NCBI RefSeq assembly: GCF_028737315.1
Contig: NZ_JAQZAO010000002.1
Coordinates: 62,001-126,000, forward strand
Reading direction: 5' to 3'
DNA length: 64,000 nucleotides
Source of the DNA: Actinomycetospora lemnae
Lineage (GTDB): Bacteria; Actinomycetota; Actinomycetes; Mycobacteriales; Pseudonocardiaceae
This document shows, in pieces, positions 21,532-30,071 of this stretch. The notes under the pieces were generated by a model that worked only from the letters and a program-made list of their open reading frames with translations, was not told where the DNA came from and searched no databases. Position 1 is the first letter of the stretch. Every line of letters begins with the position of its first letter. Made by a program: the position numbers and the translations under genes.

Positions 21532-24399
21532 TCAGCCCTCCCCCACCGCGACGACCCCGCGTCGGATGGCGCGCACCGCGTCGCCGGCGGCGCGACCGAC
21601 GGTGTCCTCGGCGCCCGCGACGGCGCGGATCTGGTCGAGCAGGTCGACCACCTGCCGGCACCAGCGCACGAAGTCTCCCGCGGACAGCTCGGTGCCGTGC
21701 GCGCGGGCCCCGGCGAGCACCGTGGCGAGCGAGTCGCCCCGCACCCAGCGGTGCACCGGCCACGCGAAGCCGAGATCGGGCTCGCGGGTGCGGTCGAGGT
21801 GGTGGCGGCGCTCGTCGGCGACGAGGTCGTGCCAGAGCTGGACGGTCTGCTCGACGGCGGAGGTCGCGTCGTCGGGCACCCGCGGCACGCCACCGTCGTC
21901 GCGCCGGCTGTCGTAGACCAGCGACGACGCCAGCGCGGCGATGTCCGCCGGCCCGAGGCCGCGCCACACGCCGTGGCGCAGGCACTCGGCGACGAGCAGG
22001 TCGGACTCCCCCCACAGCCGCGAGAGCCGCCGCCCGTGCTCGGTGACGGTCTGCTTCGCGTCGGGCGCGTCGTCGAGGTAGCCGCGCTCGGTGAGCAGGC
22101 CGCGGATGCGGTCGAACGTGCGCGCGAGCGAGTGGGTGGTCGAGCGCACCCGCGACTGCAGCTGCTCGGTCTCGCGCTCGAGGCGCTGGTGGCGCTCGTA
22201 CCAGCGGGCCCGGTCGTCGCGGTCGGGCAGGCTGTGGCACGGGTGGGCACGCAGGGCGCGGCGCAGCGTGGCGAGCTCGCTGTCCTCGTTCTCGGCGCCG
22301 CGCCGGCGTCGGGCCGACCCCTGGCGCAGCGGCGGCTCGATGCCCGTCTCGCGCAGCGCGTTGGCGAGGTCGCGACGAACGCGCGGGATCCGGTGGTCGA
22401 CCTTGCGCGGCAGCTTCATCGTGCCGAGCGCCGTCACCGCCTCGGGGAAGTCGGTGAGCGAGAGCCGCCCGGCCCAGCGGTCCTCGGTCAGGACCAGCGG
22501 CCGGGGCTCCATCCCGCGCGGGCTGCGGTCGATGCCGGGGTCGAGGACGACGGCCAGCCCGGCGCGCTTGCCGCCGGGGACGGCGATGACGTCGCCGGGA
22601 CGCAGGTTCTCCAGCGACGACGCGGCCTCGGCCTTCTGCGCCGAGCGGCCCTGGCGCGAGAGCATCTTCTCGCGCTCGGACACCCGCCGACGCAGGTCCA
22701 TGTACTCGGCGAACGCGTCGAAGTCCGGAGCGTCCGGGGACTGCTCGCCGCCGGTGCCCCCGTTGCCCCCGGCCGCCTCGGCGTAGCCGGCGAGGGCCTC
22801 GCGGTTGCGCTCCACGCGCTTGGCGAGGCCGACGACGCTGCGGTCGGCCTGGAACTGGGCGAACGACTGCTCGAGCAGCTCGCGGGCGTCCTCGACGCCG
22901 AGGCGGTCGACGAGGTTGACGGCCATGTTGTAGCCGGGCCGGAACGACGAGCGCAGCGGGTAGGTGCGCGTCGAGGCGAGGCCGGCGACCTGCTCGGGGT
23001 CGACACCCGGCGTCCACAGCACGACGGCGTGGCCCTCGACGTCGATCCCGCGGCGCCCGGCGCGGCCCGTGAGCTGCGTGTACTCCCCCGGCGTCAGCTC
23101 GACGTGCGCCTCGCCGTTGTACTTCACGAGCTTCTCGAGCACGACCGTGCGCGCCGGCATGTTGATGCCCAGCGCCAGCGTCTCGGTGGCGAACACCGCG
23201 CGCACCAGCCCGCGGACGAACAGCTCCTCGACGGTCTCCTTGAACGCCGGCAGCATGCCCGCGTGGTGCGCGGCGACCCCGCGCTCGAGGCCGTCGCGCC
23301 ACTCCCAGTAGCCCAGGACCTCGAGGTCGGCGTCGGGCAGCCCGGCCGTGCGGCGCTCGACGACCTCGCGGATCGCCGCGACGTCGTCCGGCCCGGTCAG
23401 GCGCAGCCCCGAGCGCACGCACTGGGTGACGGCCGCGTCGCACCCGGCGCGGCTGAAGATGAACGTGATGGCGGGCAGCAGGCCGGCGGCGTCGAGCCGC
23501 TCGATGACGTCCACCCGCGACGGCGGCCGGAACCCCGACGGCCCGCCACGCCCGGGCGGCCCCGAGCGGCCGGGACCGCCGCGCGCGCCGTTGCGCCCGC
23601 CCCGCCCGGGCGGGCCGGACCGCGCGCGGCCACCGCGGATCGAGGGCCCGCGGTCGACCTCGGCGACGGCGCGGACCAGCGTCGGGTCCACCTTGAGCTG
23701 CGACTGCCCGCCGCGGCGCTCCTCGGCGAACAGGTCGAACATCCGGTGCCCGACCACCATGTGCTGCCACAGCGGCACCGGCCGCGTCTCGTCGACGACG
23801 ACGGTGGTGTCGCCCCGGACGGTGACCAGCCAGTCGCCGAACTCCTCGGCGTTGCTCACCGTCGCCGAGAGCGACGCGAGCTGCACGTGCTGGGGCAGGT
23901 GGAGGATGACCTCCTCCCACACGGCGCCGCGGAAGCGGTCGGCGAGGTAGTGGACCTCGTCCATGACGACGTACGCCAGGCCCTCGAGCGCCGGCGCCTC
24001 GGCGTACAGCATGTTGCGCAGCACCTCGGTGGTCATGACCACCACGGGCGCGTTGCCGTTGATCGCGGCGTCGCCGGTCAGCAGGCCGACGGCGTCGGCG
24101 CCGTGGCGCTCGACGAGGTCGGTGTACTTCTGGTTCGACAGCGCCTTGATGGGCGTCGTGTAGAAGCACTTCTGGCCGCGCGCGAGGGCGAGGTGCACCG
24201 CGAACTCGCCGACCACCGTCTTGCCCGCGCCCGTCGGGGCGCAGACCAGCACGCCGTGGCCCTGTTCGAGGGCCAGGCAGGAGCGGCGCTGGAAGTCGTC
24301 GAGCTCGAAGGAGAGCTCCGCTTCGAAGCGGCCGAGCTGAGGGTGTGCGGCGCGGGTGCGAGCCTGCGCGTAGGCCTCGGCGGGAGAGCGGGTGGCCAC
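21532..24399 (-). CDS. helY: Superfamily 2 DEAD/DEAH-box RNA helicase HelY (Ski2/Mtr4-like)
   Basis: A 955-residue helicase. Motif I is CAPTGAGKTVVGEFA, Ia TPIKALSNQKY, II MDEVHYLADRFRG (DEVH), III SLSATVSNAEEFGDW, and motif VI QLTGRAGRRGID. An Arg/Gly/Pro-rich insertion (about residues 255-290) splits the two RecA domains, and the C-terminal part is the DSHCT/rRNA-helicase arch-type region. It would unwind RNA, perhaps with RNase or PNPase-type machinery. It corresponds to Rv2092c and follows tatC as in mycobacteria. The start GTG at 24399 gives MATRSPAEAY. It lies next to the DUF4333 gene, one base apart. Confidence 0.93.
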   Translation of the reverse strand: MATRSPAEAYAQARTRAAHPQLGRFEAELSFELDDFQRRSCLALEQGHGVLVCAPTGAGKTVVGEFAVHLALARGQKCFYTTPIKALSNQKYTDLVERHGADAVGLLTGDAAINGNAPVVVMTTEVLRNMLYAEAPALEGLAYVVMDEVHYLADRFRGAVWEEVILHLPQHVQLASLSATVSNAEEFGDWLVTVRGDTTVVVDETRPVPLWQHMVVGHRMFDLFAEERRGGQSQLKVDPTLVRAVAEVDRGPSIRGGRARSGPPGRGGRNGARGGPGRSGPPGRGGPSGFRPPSRVDVIERLDAAGLLPAITFIFSRAGCDAAVTQCVRSGLRLTGPDDVAAIREVVERRTAGLPDADLEVLGYWEWRDGLERGVAAHHAGMLPAFKETVEELFVRGLVRAVFATETLALGINMPARTVVLEKLVKYNGEAHVELTPGEYTQLTGRAGRRGIDVEGHAVVLWTPGVDPEQVAGLASTRTYPLRSSFRPGYNMAVNLVDRLGVEDARELLEQSFAQFQADRSVVGLAKRVERNREALAGYAEAAGGNGGTGGEQSPDAPDFDAFAEYMDLRRRVSEREKMLSRQGRSAQKAEAASSLENLRPGDVIAVPGGKRAGLAVVLDPGIDRSPRGMEPRPLVLTEDRWAGRLSLTDFPEAVTALGTMKLPRKVDHRIPRVRRDLANALRETGIEPPLRQGSARRRRGAENEDSELATLRRALRAHPCHSLPDRDDRARWYERHQRLERETEQLQSRVRSTTHSLARTFDRIRGLLTERGYLDDAPDAKQTVTEHGRRLSRLWGESDLLVAECLRHGVWRGLGPADIAALASSLVYDSRRDDGGVPRVPDDATSAVEQTVQLWHDLVADERRHHLDRTREPDLGFAWPVHRWVRGDSLATVLAGARAHGTELSAGDFVRWCRQVVDLLDQIRAVAGAEDTVGRAAGDAVRAIRRGVVAVGEG

Positions 24400-24437
24400 G
24401 TCTCCACAGTGTCACATCTCGGCGACGTCCTGCTGTT

Positions 24438-25520
24438 CTAGGTGACGTCCCACCGCTCGGCCGAGCCGTCGCTCCCCCGGTCGGTCCTCTGGTCGTCGCC
24501 CAGCGGCTCGATCCGGGGTGACGGGCCGGGTGACGGGCTCGGGGCGGGGCCCGGCGCCCCGAGGCGGTCGTCCAGCGGGGACGGCTGGTCGGGGTCGAGG
24601 CCCTTCCACTCCGGGATCCGGCTCCAGCCCTGCTCGAGCGGGCGCCGGGCCTCGCGCTTGTCATGCACCCGGGCGATCTGGATCGCGAACTCGAGCAGCA
24701 GCACCAGCGAGACCCCGAGCGCCAGCATGGAGATCGGGTCCTGGCCGGGCGTCGCGATCGCGGCGAAGACGAACAGGCCGAAGACCAGGCCCCGGCGCCA
24801 CCGCTTGAGCTGCGCGTACGAGATGACGCCGACCCGGTTGAGCATGATCACGAGCAGCGGCAGCTCGAAGCTCACGCCGAAGATGACGAGCAGGGCGACC
24901 AGCAGGTCGAAGTAGTCGGACCCGCGCAGGACCGTCGCCTGGATGTCACCGCCGATGGTGAACAGGAACTGCAGGGCCTGGGTGACGACGAAGTACGCGA
25001 GCACCGCGCCCGCCGTGAACAGCACCACCGCGGCCGTGACGAACGTGTACGCGAACCGCTTCTCCTTCGCGTACAGCCCGGGCGTGATGAAGCCCCAGAT
25101 CTGGGCGAACCAGACCGGGCTCGACATGAGCACACCCGCCGTCGCGGCGACCTTGAGACGCAGCGTGAACTGCTCGAACACACCGAACGCGACGAGCCGG
25201 CACTGCTCCCCGCCGCCGATCTGCACCCGGTTCTCCGGCGGCAACGCGCAGTACGGGTCGGTGAGCAGCTGCCCGAGCGACGGTAGGCCGAACGGGTAGG
25301 CGGTGTACCAGAAGAAGCCGAGCACGGTGCCCGCCGTGACGGCGAGCAGCGCGATCGCGAGCCGGCGCCGCAGCTCGTAGATGTGCTCGACGAGCGTCAT
25401 CGTCCCTTCGGGGTTGGCCCGGCGGCGCGCGCCGGGCCAGCGCAGGCTGCGCCACCAGCGGGCGCGCGACGTCGAGCCGTCCGGTCGTGCGGCGTTGCGA
25501 GGCGCGTCCTGCGACGTCAC
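24438..25520 (-). CDS. tatC: Sec-independent protein translocase subunit TatC
   Basis: A 360-residue form of the six-span TatC receptor that binds twin-arginine signals. The core begins at MTLVEHIYELRRRLAIALL with the conserved Glu of the N-terminal motif, and further segments include FGVSFELPLLVIMLNRVG with the conserved Glu in a membrane helix. I chose the GTG at 25520 because mycobacterial TatC also has a basic N-terminal extension ending in a similar NP-x2-TM(S/T)LV junction; the ATG at 25400 would be the minimal start. The C-terminal about 60 residues are Pro-rich and cytoplasmic. It lies 31 bases after tatA. Confidence 0.93.
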   Translation of the reverse strand: MTSQDAPRNAARPDGSTSRARWWRSLRWPGARRRANPEGTMTLVEHIYELRRRLAIALLAVTAGTVLGFFWYTAYPFGLPSLGQLLTDPYCALPPENRVQIGGGEQCRLVAFGVFEQFTLRLKVAATAGVLMSSPVWFAQIWGFITPGLYAKEKRFAYTFVTAAVVLFTAGAVLAYFVVTQALQFLFTIGGDIQATVLRGSDYFDLLVALLVIFGVSFELPLLVIMLNRVGVISYAQLKRWRRGLVFGLFVFAAIATPGQDPISMLALGVSLVLLLEFAIQIARVHDKREARRPLEQGWSRIPEWKGLDPDQPSPLDDRLGAPGPAPSPSPGPSPRIEPLGDDQRTDRGSDGSAERWDVT

Positions 25521-25551
25521 GGGCGGCGGGCGATCCGGCTCGGTGTCCGGC

Positions 25552-25854
25552 TCAGGACGAGGTGGAGCCCGGCTGGGACCGGGTCGCGTCCTGCTGGGCG
25601 GTGCCGTTGGTGCCGGTCGACGGCGTGGTCGACGGGCTGGACGAGGTGGTGGACGACGTGCCCTCGTCGAGCTGGCGGCCCGGGGCCTGCGGCTCGGCGT
25701 TCGCCTGGCCGGCCTTCTCGTCCTCGCGCAGGCCGCGCGTCTCGGCCTTGAAGATGCGCATCGACTGTCCCAGCCCACGCGCCATGTCCGGCAGCTTCCT
25801 GGCGCTGAACAGCAGCACCACGCCGACGATCGCGACGATGACCCATTCGCTCAC
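25552..25854 (-). CDS. tatA: Sec-independent protein translocase subunit TatA
   Basis: A 100-residue TatA. One membrane helix (WVIVAIVGVVLLF) is followed by the FSARKLPDMARGLGQSMRIF hinge and amphipathic helix typical of the family, then a Ser/Thr-rich acidic tail of about 45 residues. It starts with GTG at 25854. It is followed by tatC and helY as in other actinobacteria, but pafC, normally just upstream, is 5.5 kb away because of an accessory block. A Tat substrate encoded nearby is the exported SDR. Confidence 0.93.
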   Translation of the reverse strand: MSEWVIVAIVGVVLLFSARKLPDMARGLGQSMRIFKAETRGLREDEKAGQANAEPQAPGRQLDEGTSSTTSSSPSTTPSTGTNGTAQQDATRSQPGSTSS

Positions 25855-25884
25855 GGTGTGGCTCCTTCCACGGTGCCGCTGATG

Positions 25885-26082
25885 CTACGCGCGGCGCTCG
25901 GCGAGGCGGACCTTGAGCGCGGCCACCCGCGCCCTGATGAGCCCGACGTCCCGGCCGATCTGCTCCTTCGCGACGCCCGCGACGAGACCGAAGCGCTTGA
26001 CCGGCCCGAGCAGCGCCGCGACGACCAGCCCCATCCCGACCAGCGCGGCGACCACCGCGACGACGCTCCACAGGTACGGCAC
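25885..26082 (-). CDS. Small membrane protein of unknown function
   Basis: A 65-residue protein with one membrane helix (SVVAVVAALVGMGLVVAALL) followed by a basic amphipathic helix (IRARVAALKVRLAERRA). I chose the GTG at 26082 (MPYLWSVV) rather than the longer frame up to 26178, whose first about 30 residues are basic, low complexity and lack a good ribosome site. It lies 30 bp before tatA on the same strand and may be co-transcribed with it. The family is not recognised. Confidence 0.55.
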   Translation of the reverse strand: MPYLWSVVAVVAALVGMGLVVAALLGPVKRFGLVAGVAKEQIGRDVGLIRARVAALKVRLAERRA

Positions 26083-26161
26083 GTCCCCGACCCTAACCGG
26101 GCGGGGTGACCGCACGGTGAACGACCGTGCGCGCGGGGTACGGGGTTCCCCGTCGCGGCGC

Positions 26162-27988
26162 TCACGCGGCGGCCGCACCGGACGAGGCCGACACGGGCGT
26201 CGCGGTGGGCGACGGGGCGGCCGTCGCCGCGAGTGCGGCGTCGGTATCCTCCGGGTCGGTGTCGGGGCCGCGTTCCCACGGCGGCGGCTCGAGCTGAGGC
26301 GAGCGCACCCACCACCGGTGCCCCGACGGCGAGGTCCAGACCACGACCGGGCTCGGCCCGCCCTCCGGGTCCGGGGCGCAGGAGGCTTTCCAGTCGCCGA
26401 GCGTCTTGGCCCGGTGGTGGCGCCGGCAGCAGGGCTTGAGGTTGGCCCGGGTCGTGCGCCCGTCGCCGCCGGAGGGGTGACCGTGGTCGTAGGGCACGAC
26501 GTGGTCGAGATCGCAGCGGGCGGCGGGGATGCGGCAGCCGGGCGCCGCGCAGGTGAGGTCCCGTGAGCGGACGAAGTCCTGGAGCGACGGTGGTGGTCGG
26601 TAGCGGGTGGACTCGAGGTGCTCGGCGACGCCGGTCACCGGATCGGTGATCAACCTCCGCCAGATCGCGTCCGGGTCGGCGGCGAGGCGGCGGGCGAGCA
26701 GCGCCGGCAGGGGCCCGTGGCCCTCCGTCTCGGCCGGGCGCTCGGACAGACCCGCGAGCACGTCCCACCCGATGGTGATCCGGACCTCGGTGCGCACCGG
26801 CGACGGGGACCGGCCGCAGATCCCGCGCCGGGCGTCGCGACCGGGACGCGTGTCCGGTGAGCCCGTGTCGGCGCCGCGGCCGTCATGCCGCGGGACCTCG
26901 GTGGGCTCGCGGTCGGCGTCCCGGTCGGCGTCGTGGTCGGCGTCGTGGTCGGCGTCGTGGTCGGTGTCCTGGTCGGCGCCCTGGTCGGCGCCCTGGTCGG
27001 CGCCCTGGTCGGCGCCCTCGTCACCGCAGGTCGGCGTGCCCGCTGGAGCCGAGTCGTCACCCGCGGCCGCGCTACCGACCGTGCCGTCGTCCGTGGGCGC
27101 CGAACACTCGTCGTCGTCGTGGTCGTCGGAGGCGGGGCAGCCGGAGCAGCCGGAGCAGGCCGAGGAGGCGGCGTTCCCGCGGGCGGTGGCGCCGTCGAGG
27201 ATGAGGTCGCGCGCGGCGTCGAGGCGCCTCTGCGCGAGGGTGCGCTGCTCGCCCGTGGGCGGGTCGCCCGCCGCGCGGGCCGTGGCGTCGACGACCGCGT
27301 ACACGCCGCGCGCCTGGTCGGCCGGCATGCGCATCTGGATGACCCCGGTGGCGCCGTCGTCGTCCGACCAGTACCGGAGCTCGCGATCGCGGCGGGCCTG
27401 CTCGGGCCGTCGCCGGAGGGCGTCGGGATCGAGGCGCGCGAGGAGCCGGCGCACGGTCTCGCGGAGCTGTGTCGGCGTCCGGTCGCGGGGCGGGCGGGAC
27501 CAGAGCGTCGCGTCGAGCGTCCGCGCCGTCTCCGCGGAACACTGCTCGGTCTGCTCGATGACGACGCGGGCGTGGGAGAGGGAGATCCGCCCGGCGTCGA
27601 GCGCCGCGAGCGTGCCGGGCAGGCGCTCGACCAGCATGTCCGCCTGGTGCACGCGGATCTCGCCGGTGCGGGCGGCGACCCGGCCGACGGTCGCGACCTC
27701 CATCGCGACCGACTGCGATGCCAGCTCCCCGCGCCCCTCCCCCCGCACCCGCCCCTGGCGGGCGTGCAGATAGTCGGCGATCTCCTGGTGGAGCCGCGCC
27801 TGCGTCCAGGCCGCCAGCGCCTCCCACGCCGCCAGGCGCTCGACGGCGTCGAACCCCTCGTCGTCCACGACGTCGACCGGCGCGGAGGCCGCGAGGGCAG
27901 CGGCCAGGGCCGGACCCGGCGCCTGCTCCGACCACGTCGGCCGGGCAGGCGCGACCGCGGCCGCGGCGCACCACCCACTATCGAACAC
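26162..27988 (-). CDS. DUF222 (13E12-type) HNH endonuclease-domain protein
   Basis: A 608-residue protein of the family called 13E12 repeat proteins in mycobacteria. Residues about 40-300 are DUF222. A central acidic low-complexity region has repeated GADQ and DHDA units. The C-terminal HNH domain is intact: CAAPGCRIPAARCDLDHVVPY, then NLKPCCRRHHRAKT, with four Cys for structural zinc and the His-Asn-His residues. A perfect LexA box covers the assigned GTG start at 27988; the real start may be the in-frame GTG at 27868 (MDDEGFDAVE), just before DUF222. It is probably DNA-damage induced. The biological role of the family is unclear; it may be a mobile or repair nuclease. Confidence 0.85.
   Translation of the reverse strand: MFDSGWCAAAAVAPARPTWSEQAPGPALAAALAASAPVDVVDDEGFDAVERLAAWEALAAWTQARLHQEIADYLHARQGRVRGEGRGELASQSVAMEVATVGRVAARTGEIRVHQADMLVERLPGTLAALDAGRISLSHARVVIEQTEQCSAETARTLDATLWSRPPRDRTPTQLRETVRRLLARLDPDALRRRPEQARRDRELRYWSDDDGATGVIQMRMPADQARGVYAVVDATARAAGDPPTGEQRTLAQRRLDAARDLILDGATARGNAASSACSGCSGCPASDDHDDDECSAPTDDGTVGSAAAGDDSAPAGTPTCGDEGADQGADQGADQGADQDTDHDADHDADHDADRDADREPTEVPRHDGRGADTGSPDTRPGRDARRGICGRSPSPVRTEVRITIGWDVLAGLSERPAETEGHGPLPALLARRLAADPDAIWRRLITDPVTGVAEHLESTRYRPPPSLQDFVRSRDLTCAAPGCRIPAARCDLDHVVPYDHGHPSGGDGRTTRANLKPCCRRHHRAKTLGDWKASCAPDPEGGPSPVVVWTSPSGHRWWVRSPQLEPPPWERGPDTDPEDTDAALAATAAPSPTATPVSASSGAAAA
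26911..27018. repeat. Tandem 12-bp coding repeat, 9 copies
   Basis: The unit GGTCGGCG(T/C)C(G/C)T on the plus strand recurs nine times in register. On the minus strand it encodes the GADQ and DHDA repeats in the linker between DUF222 and HNH. Two sub-types of unit lie in blocks, which points to local duplication. Confidence 0.9.
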
Positions 27989-27996
27989 GTGTTCGA
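27981..27996. promoter_or_regulatory. LexA binding site (SOS box)
   Basis: TCGAACACGTGTTCGA is a perfect 16-bp palindrome identical to the actinobacterial LexA consensus TCGAAC-N4-GTTCGA. It extends by one more matching base on each side. It covers the assigned GTG start of the DUF222-HNH gene. Several mycobacterial 13E12 genes are LexA-controlled, which agrees. Confidence 0.85.
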
Positions 27997-28028
27997 TGAT
28001 ACGCCTTCCGTGCGGGGATGGTGGCCGT

Positions 28029-28904
28029 TCAGCGCGGCAGCACGGTCGCGCAGTGCCGGAGGACGTGCTCGACGAGCCCGGCGGGCCCGATCCCCCGCGG
28101 CAGCGCGGCGACCAGCGAGTTCGTCCCGACGTCCTCGACGATGGGCAGGAAGCGCAGCGGCCGCCCGTCGTGGCTCGCCGCGACCTCGGTCATGAGCAAC
28201 GCCCAGGCGAGACCGCGACCGACGAGCGCGCGGACGGTCGCGACGTCGGAGCTGCGGTAGACGAAGCGGGGGGTCACGCCGAAGCGGGCCAGCAGCGCCT
28301 CGTTGAGGTAGCTCGCGGGCTCGATGTCGAGGAGCGCTCCCGGGTGGCCGGCGAGGTCCGCGAGACGGACCTCGGACTGGGCGGCGAGCGGGTGGTCGGC
28401 GGCCAGGGCGACCTTGAAGCGTCGCTCGCGCAGCAGGACCGAGGTGACCTCGGACTGGAGCTGCATCTCGTAGAGGAAGCAGACGTCGATCTGACCTCGC
28501 AGCATGCGGTCCTGGAGCACCGCCGCCGGCCCCTCCACCACCTCGAGGGTCGCCTCCGGGAACCGGTCGTGCAGGAGCGCGGCGACCTCGGGCACCACCT
28601 GCACCGCCAGCGACGGGAAGCAGCCGATGGTCAGGGGTCCCGTCGCGGGGTCGCCGACGAGCTGCCGCACGTCCTGCAGGACGCCGCGCGCCCGGTTCGC
28701 CACGGTGCGGCCCGCCGGGGTGAGGTGGACGCCTTTCGCGGTCCGCCGCACGGCGAGCTGGACCCCGAGGCTGCTCTCCAGCTCGCGCAGCGCCTGACTG
28801 ATCGCGGCCTGGGAGACGTGGCAGCGCACTGCCGCTCGCGAGATCGACTCATCCCGGGCGATCGCCACCAGGTACTCCAGCTGACGCAGCGTGACGTCGT
28901 TCAC
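28029..28904 (-). CDS. LysR-family transcriptional regulator (near MBL hydrolase and MHS transporter)
   Basis: A 291-residue LysR-type regulator. The N-terminal winged helix is clear (LRQLEYLVAIARDESISRAA, VSQAAISQALRELE, HLTPAG), followed by a periplasmic-binding-like effector domain. The start is GTG at 28904. It is divergent from the metallo-hydrolase and transporter genes, 120 bp apart, which is the usual LysR arrangement, so it probably activates them in response to their substrate. The effector is unknown. Confidence 0.9.
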   Translation of the reverse strand: MNDVTLRQLEYLVAIARDESISRAAVRCHVSQAAISQALRELESSLGVQLAVRRTAKGVHLTPAGRTVANRARGVLQDVRQLVGDPATGPLTIGCFPSLAVQVVPEVAALLHDRFPEATLEVVEGPAAVLQDRMLRGQIDVCFLYEMQLQSEVTSVLLRERRFKVALAADHPLAAQSEVRLADLAGHPGALLDIEPASYLNEALLARFGVTPRFVYRSSDVATVRALVGRGLAWALLMTEVAASHDGRPLRFLPIVEDVGTNSLVAALPRGIGPAGLVEHVLRHCATVLPR

Positions 28905-28923
28905 AAGCTCAGCTTATGCAGAG

Positions 28924-28950
28924 GCCGAGGAGAAACAGCTATGCCTCGGC
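28924..28950. promoter_or_regulatory. Inverted repeat in the LysR/MBL divergent region
   Basis: GCCGAGG at 28924-28930 is repeated in inverted form as CCTCGGC at 28944-28950, separated by 13 bp. It lies 20 bp from the LysR start and 75 bp before the hydrolase start. The related octamers AGCTTATGC and AGCTATGC occur beside it. This may be the LysR regulatory site; the spacing is longer than the classic T-N11-A box. Confidence 0.35.
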
Positions 28951-29024
28951 AGTGGCCGGGGCGACAGTGCTGGTCGACGGCGGTGCTCCCGCACCGCGAC
29001 ACGCACTCGACGCGAAGGAGCGCC

Positions 29025-30071
29025 ATGACCGGTCCCCACGTGGTGATGCTCGGGACGGCCGGTGGCCCGCGATGGTGGGATCGGCCCGGGGCCGCCGCCG
29101 CCCGCAGCGGGATCGCCACGGCGGTCGTCGTCGGCGACGCGGTCTACGTGGTCGACGCCGGGCAGGGTGCGGGCCGCCAGCTCGCCCGGGCCGGTCTGCC
29201 GCTCGACCGGGTCCGGGCCCTGTTCCTCACCCACCTGCACTCCGACCACGTCGCCGACCTGGCGCCGTGGCTGCTCTTCGGCCTGTTCGAGCGCCGTGAC
29301 CCCGCCGTCGCGCCGATGGCTGTGTACGGGCCCGGGCCGCGCGGGGGGCTGCCGTCCCTGTCGGACCACGCCGCCCGGCGGCCGGACCCGGTGGCGCCCG
29401 CCGATCCGACCCCCGGCACCGCCACGATGGTCGAGCTGCTGTGCGCCGCCCACGCGACCGACCTCAACGACCGCATCTTCGACTCCCTCACCCGCCGTCC
29501 CGCCGACCACGTCGCGGTCCGGGAGATCACCCTGCCGCCGGGCACCGGGTTCGACCCCGACACGCGGGTCGCGCCGCCGATGGCCCCGTTCGAGGTCCAC
29601 CGCGACGAGCATGTCGTCGTCACCGCCGTCCTCGTCGAGCACCCGCCCACCGCGCCCGCGTTCGCGTTCCGCTTCGACACCGCCGAGGGCTCTGTGACGA
29701 TCTCCGGCGACACCGCGCCCTGCGCCAACCTCGTCGACCTCGCGCGCGACACCGACCTGTTGCTGCACGAGGCCATCGACCTCGCGGCCATGGGCCGCCG
29801 CTACCACGACGCGGCGATGCGCGAGGCCACGATGGCCCACCACCGCCGGGCCCACACCACCGCCGAGCAGGCCGGCGAGCTCGCGACGCGGGCCGGCGCC
29901 CGAGCGCTCGGCCTGCACCACCTGGTGCCCGGCGACGCCCCGCCGGGTGCCTTCCGGGACGCCGCGGCCGCGACGTTCCGCGGCCGGGTGCTGGTGCCCG
30001 ACGACCTCGACGTCCTCGACGTCCTCGACCTCGCCGCACCGACCGCCCATGACCGCACGGAGGTGGCCTGA
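29025..30071 (+). CDS. Metallo-beta-lactamase-fold hydrolase
   Basis: A 348-residue MBL-fold protein. The zinc motif is LFLTHLHSDHVADLAPW (HxHxDH), with a further Asp in TISGDTAPCANL and C-terminal His in GLHHLVPGD. The arrangement resembles RNase Z-like and arylsulfatase-like members of the superfamily. There is no signal peptide. The stop TGA shares its last base with the ATG of the MHS transporter gene, so the two are coupled. It may hydrolyse a lactone, ester or sulfate taken up by that transporter; the substrate is unknown. The start ATG at 29025 follows GAAGGAG. Confidence 0.85.
   Translation: MTGPHVVMLGTAGGPRWWDRPGAAAARSGIATAVVVGDAVYVVDAGQGAGRQLARAGLPLDRVRALFLTHLHSDHVADLAPWLLFGLFERRDPAVAPMAVYGPGPRGGLPSLSDHAARRPDPVAPADPTPGTATMVELLCAAHATDLNDRIFDSLTRRPADHVAVREITLPPGTGFDPDTRVAPPMAPFEVHRDEHVVVTAVLVEHPPTAPAFAFRFDTAEGSVTISGDTAPCANLVDLARDTDLLLHEAIDLAAMGRRYHDAAMREATMAHHRRAHTTAEQAGELATRAGARALGLHHLVPGDAPPGAFRDAAAATFRGRVLVPDDLDVLDVLDLAAPTAHDRTEVA

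Noticed and set aside
20744-24664. 1306-residue open frame on the minus strand
   Set aside because: It is an out-of-frame shadow of helY and the DUF4333 gene; the real helicase motifs are in the frame 21532-24399.
26911-27018. 12-bp repeats as a possible iteron/origin
   Set aside because: They lie inside the DUF222-HNH coding frame and encode GADQ/DHDA linkers; no replication gene is nearby.
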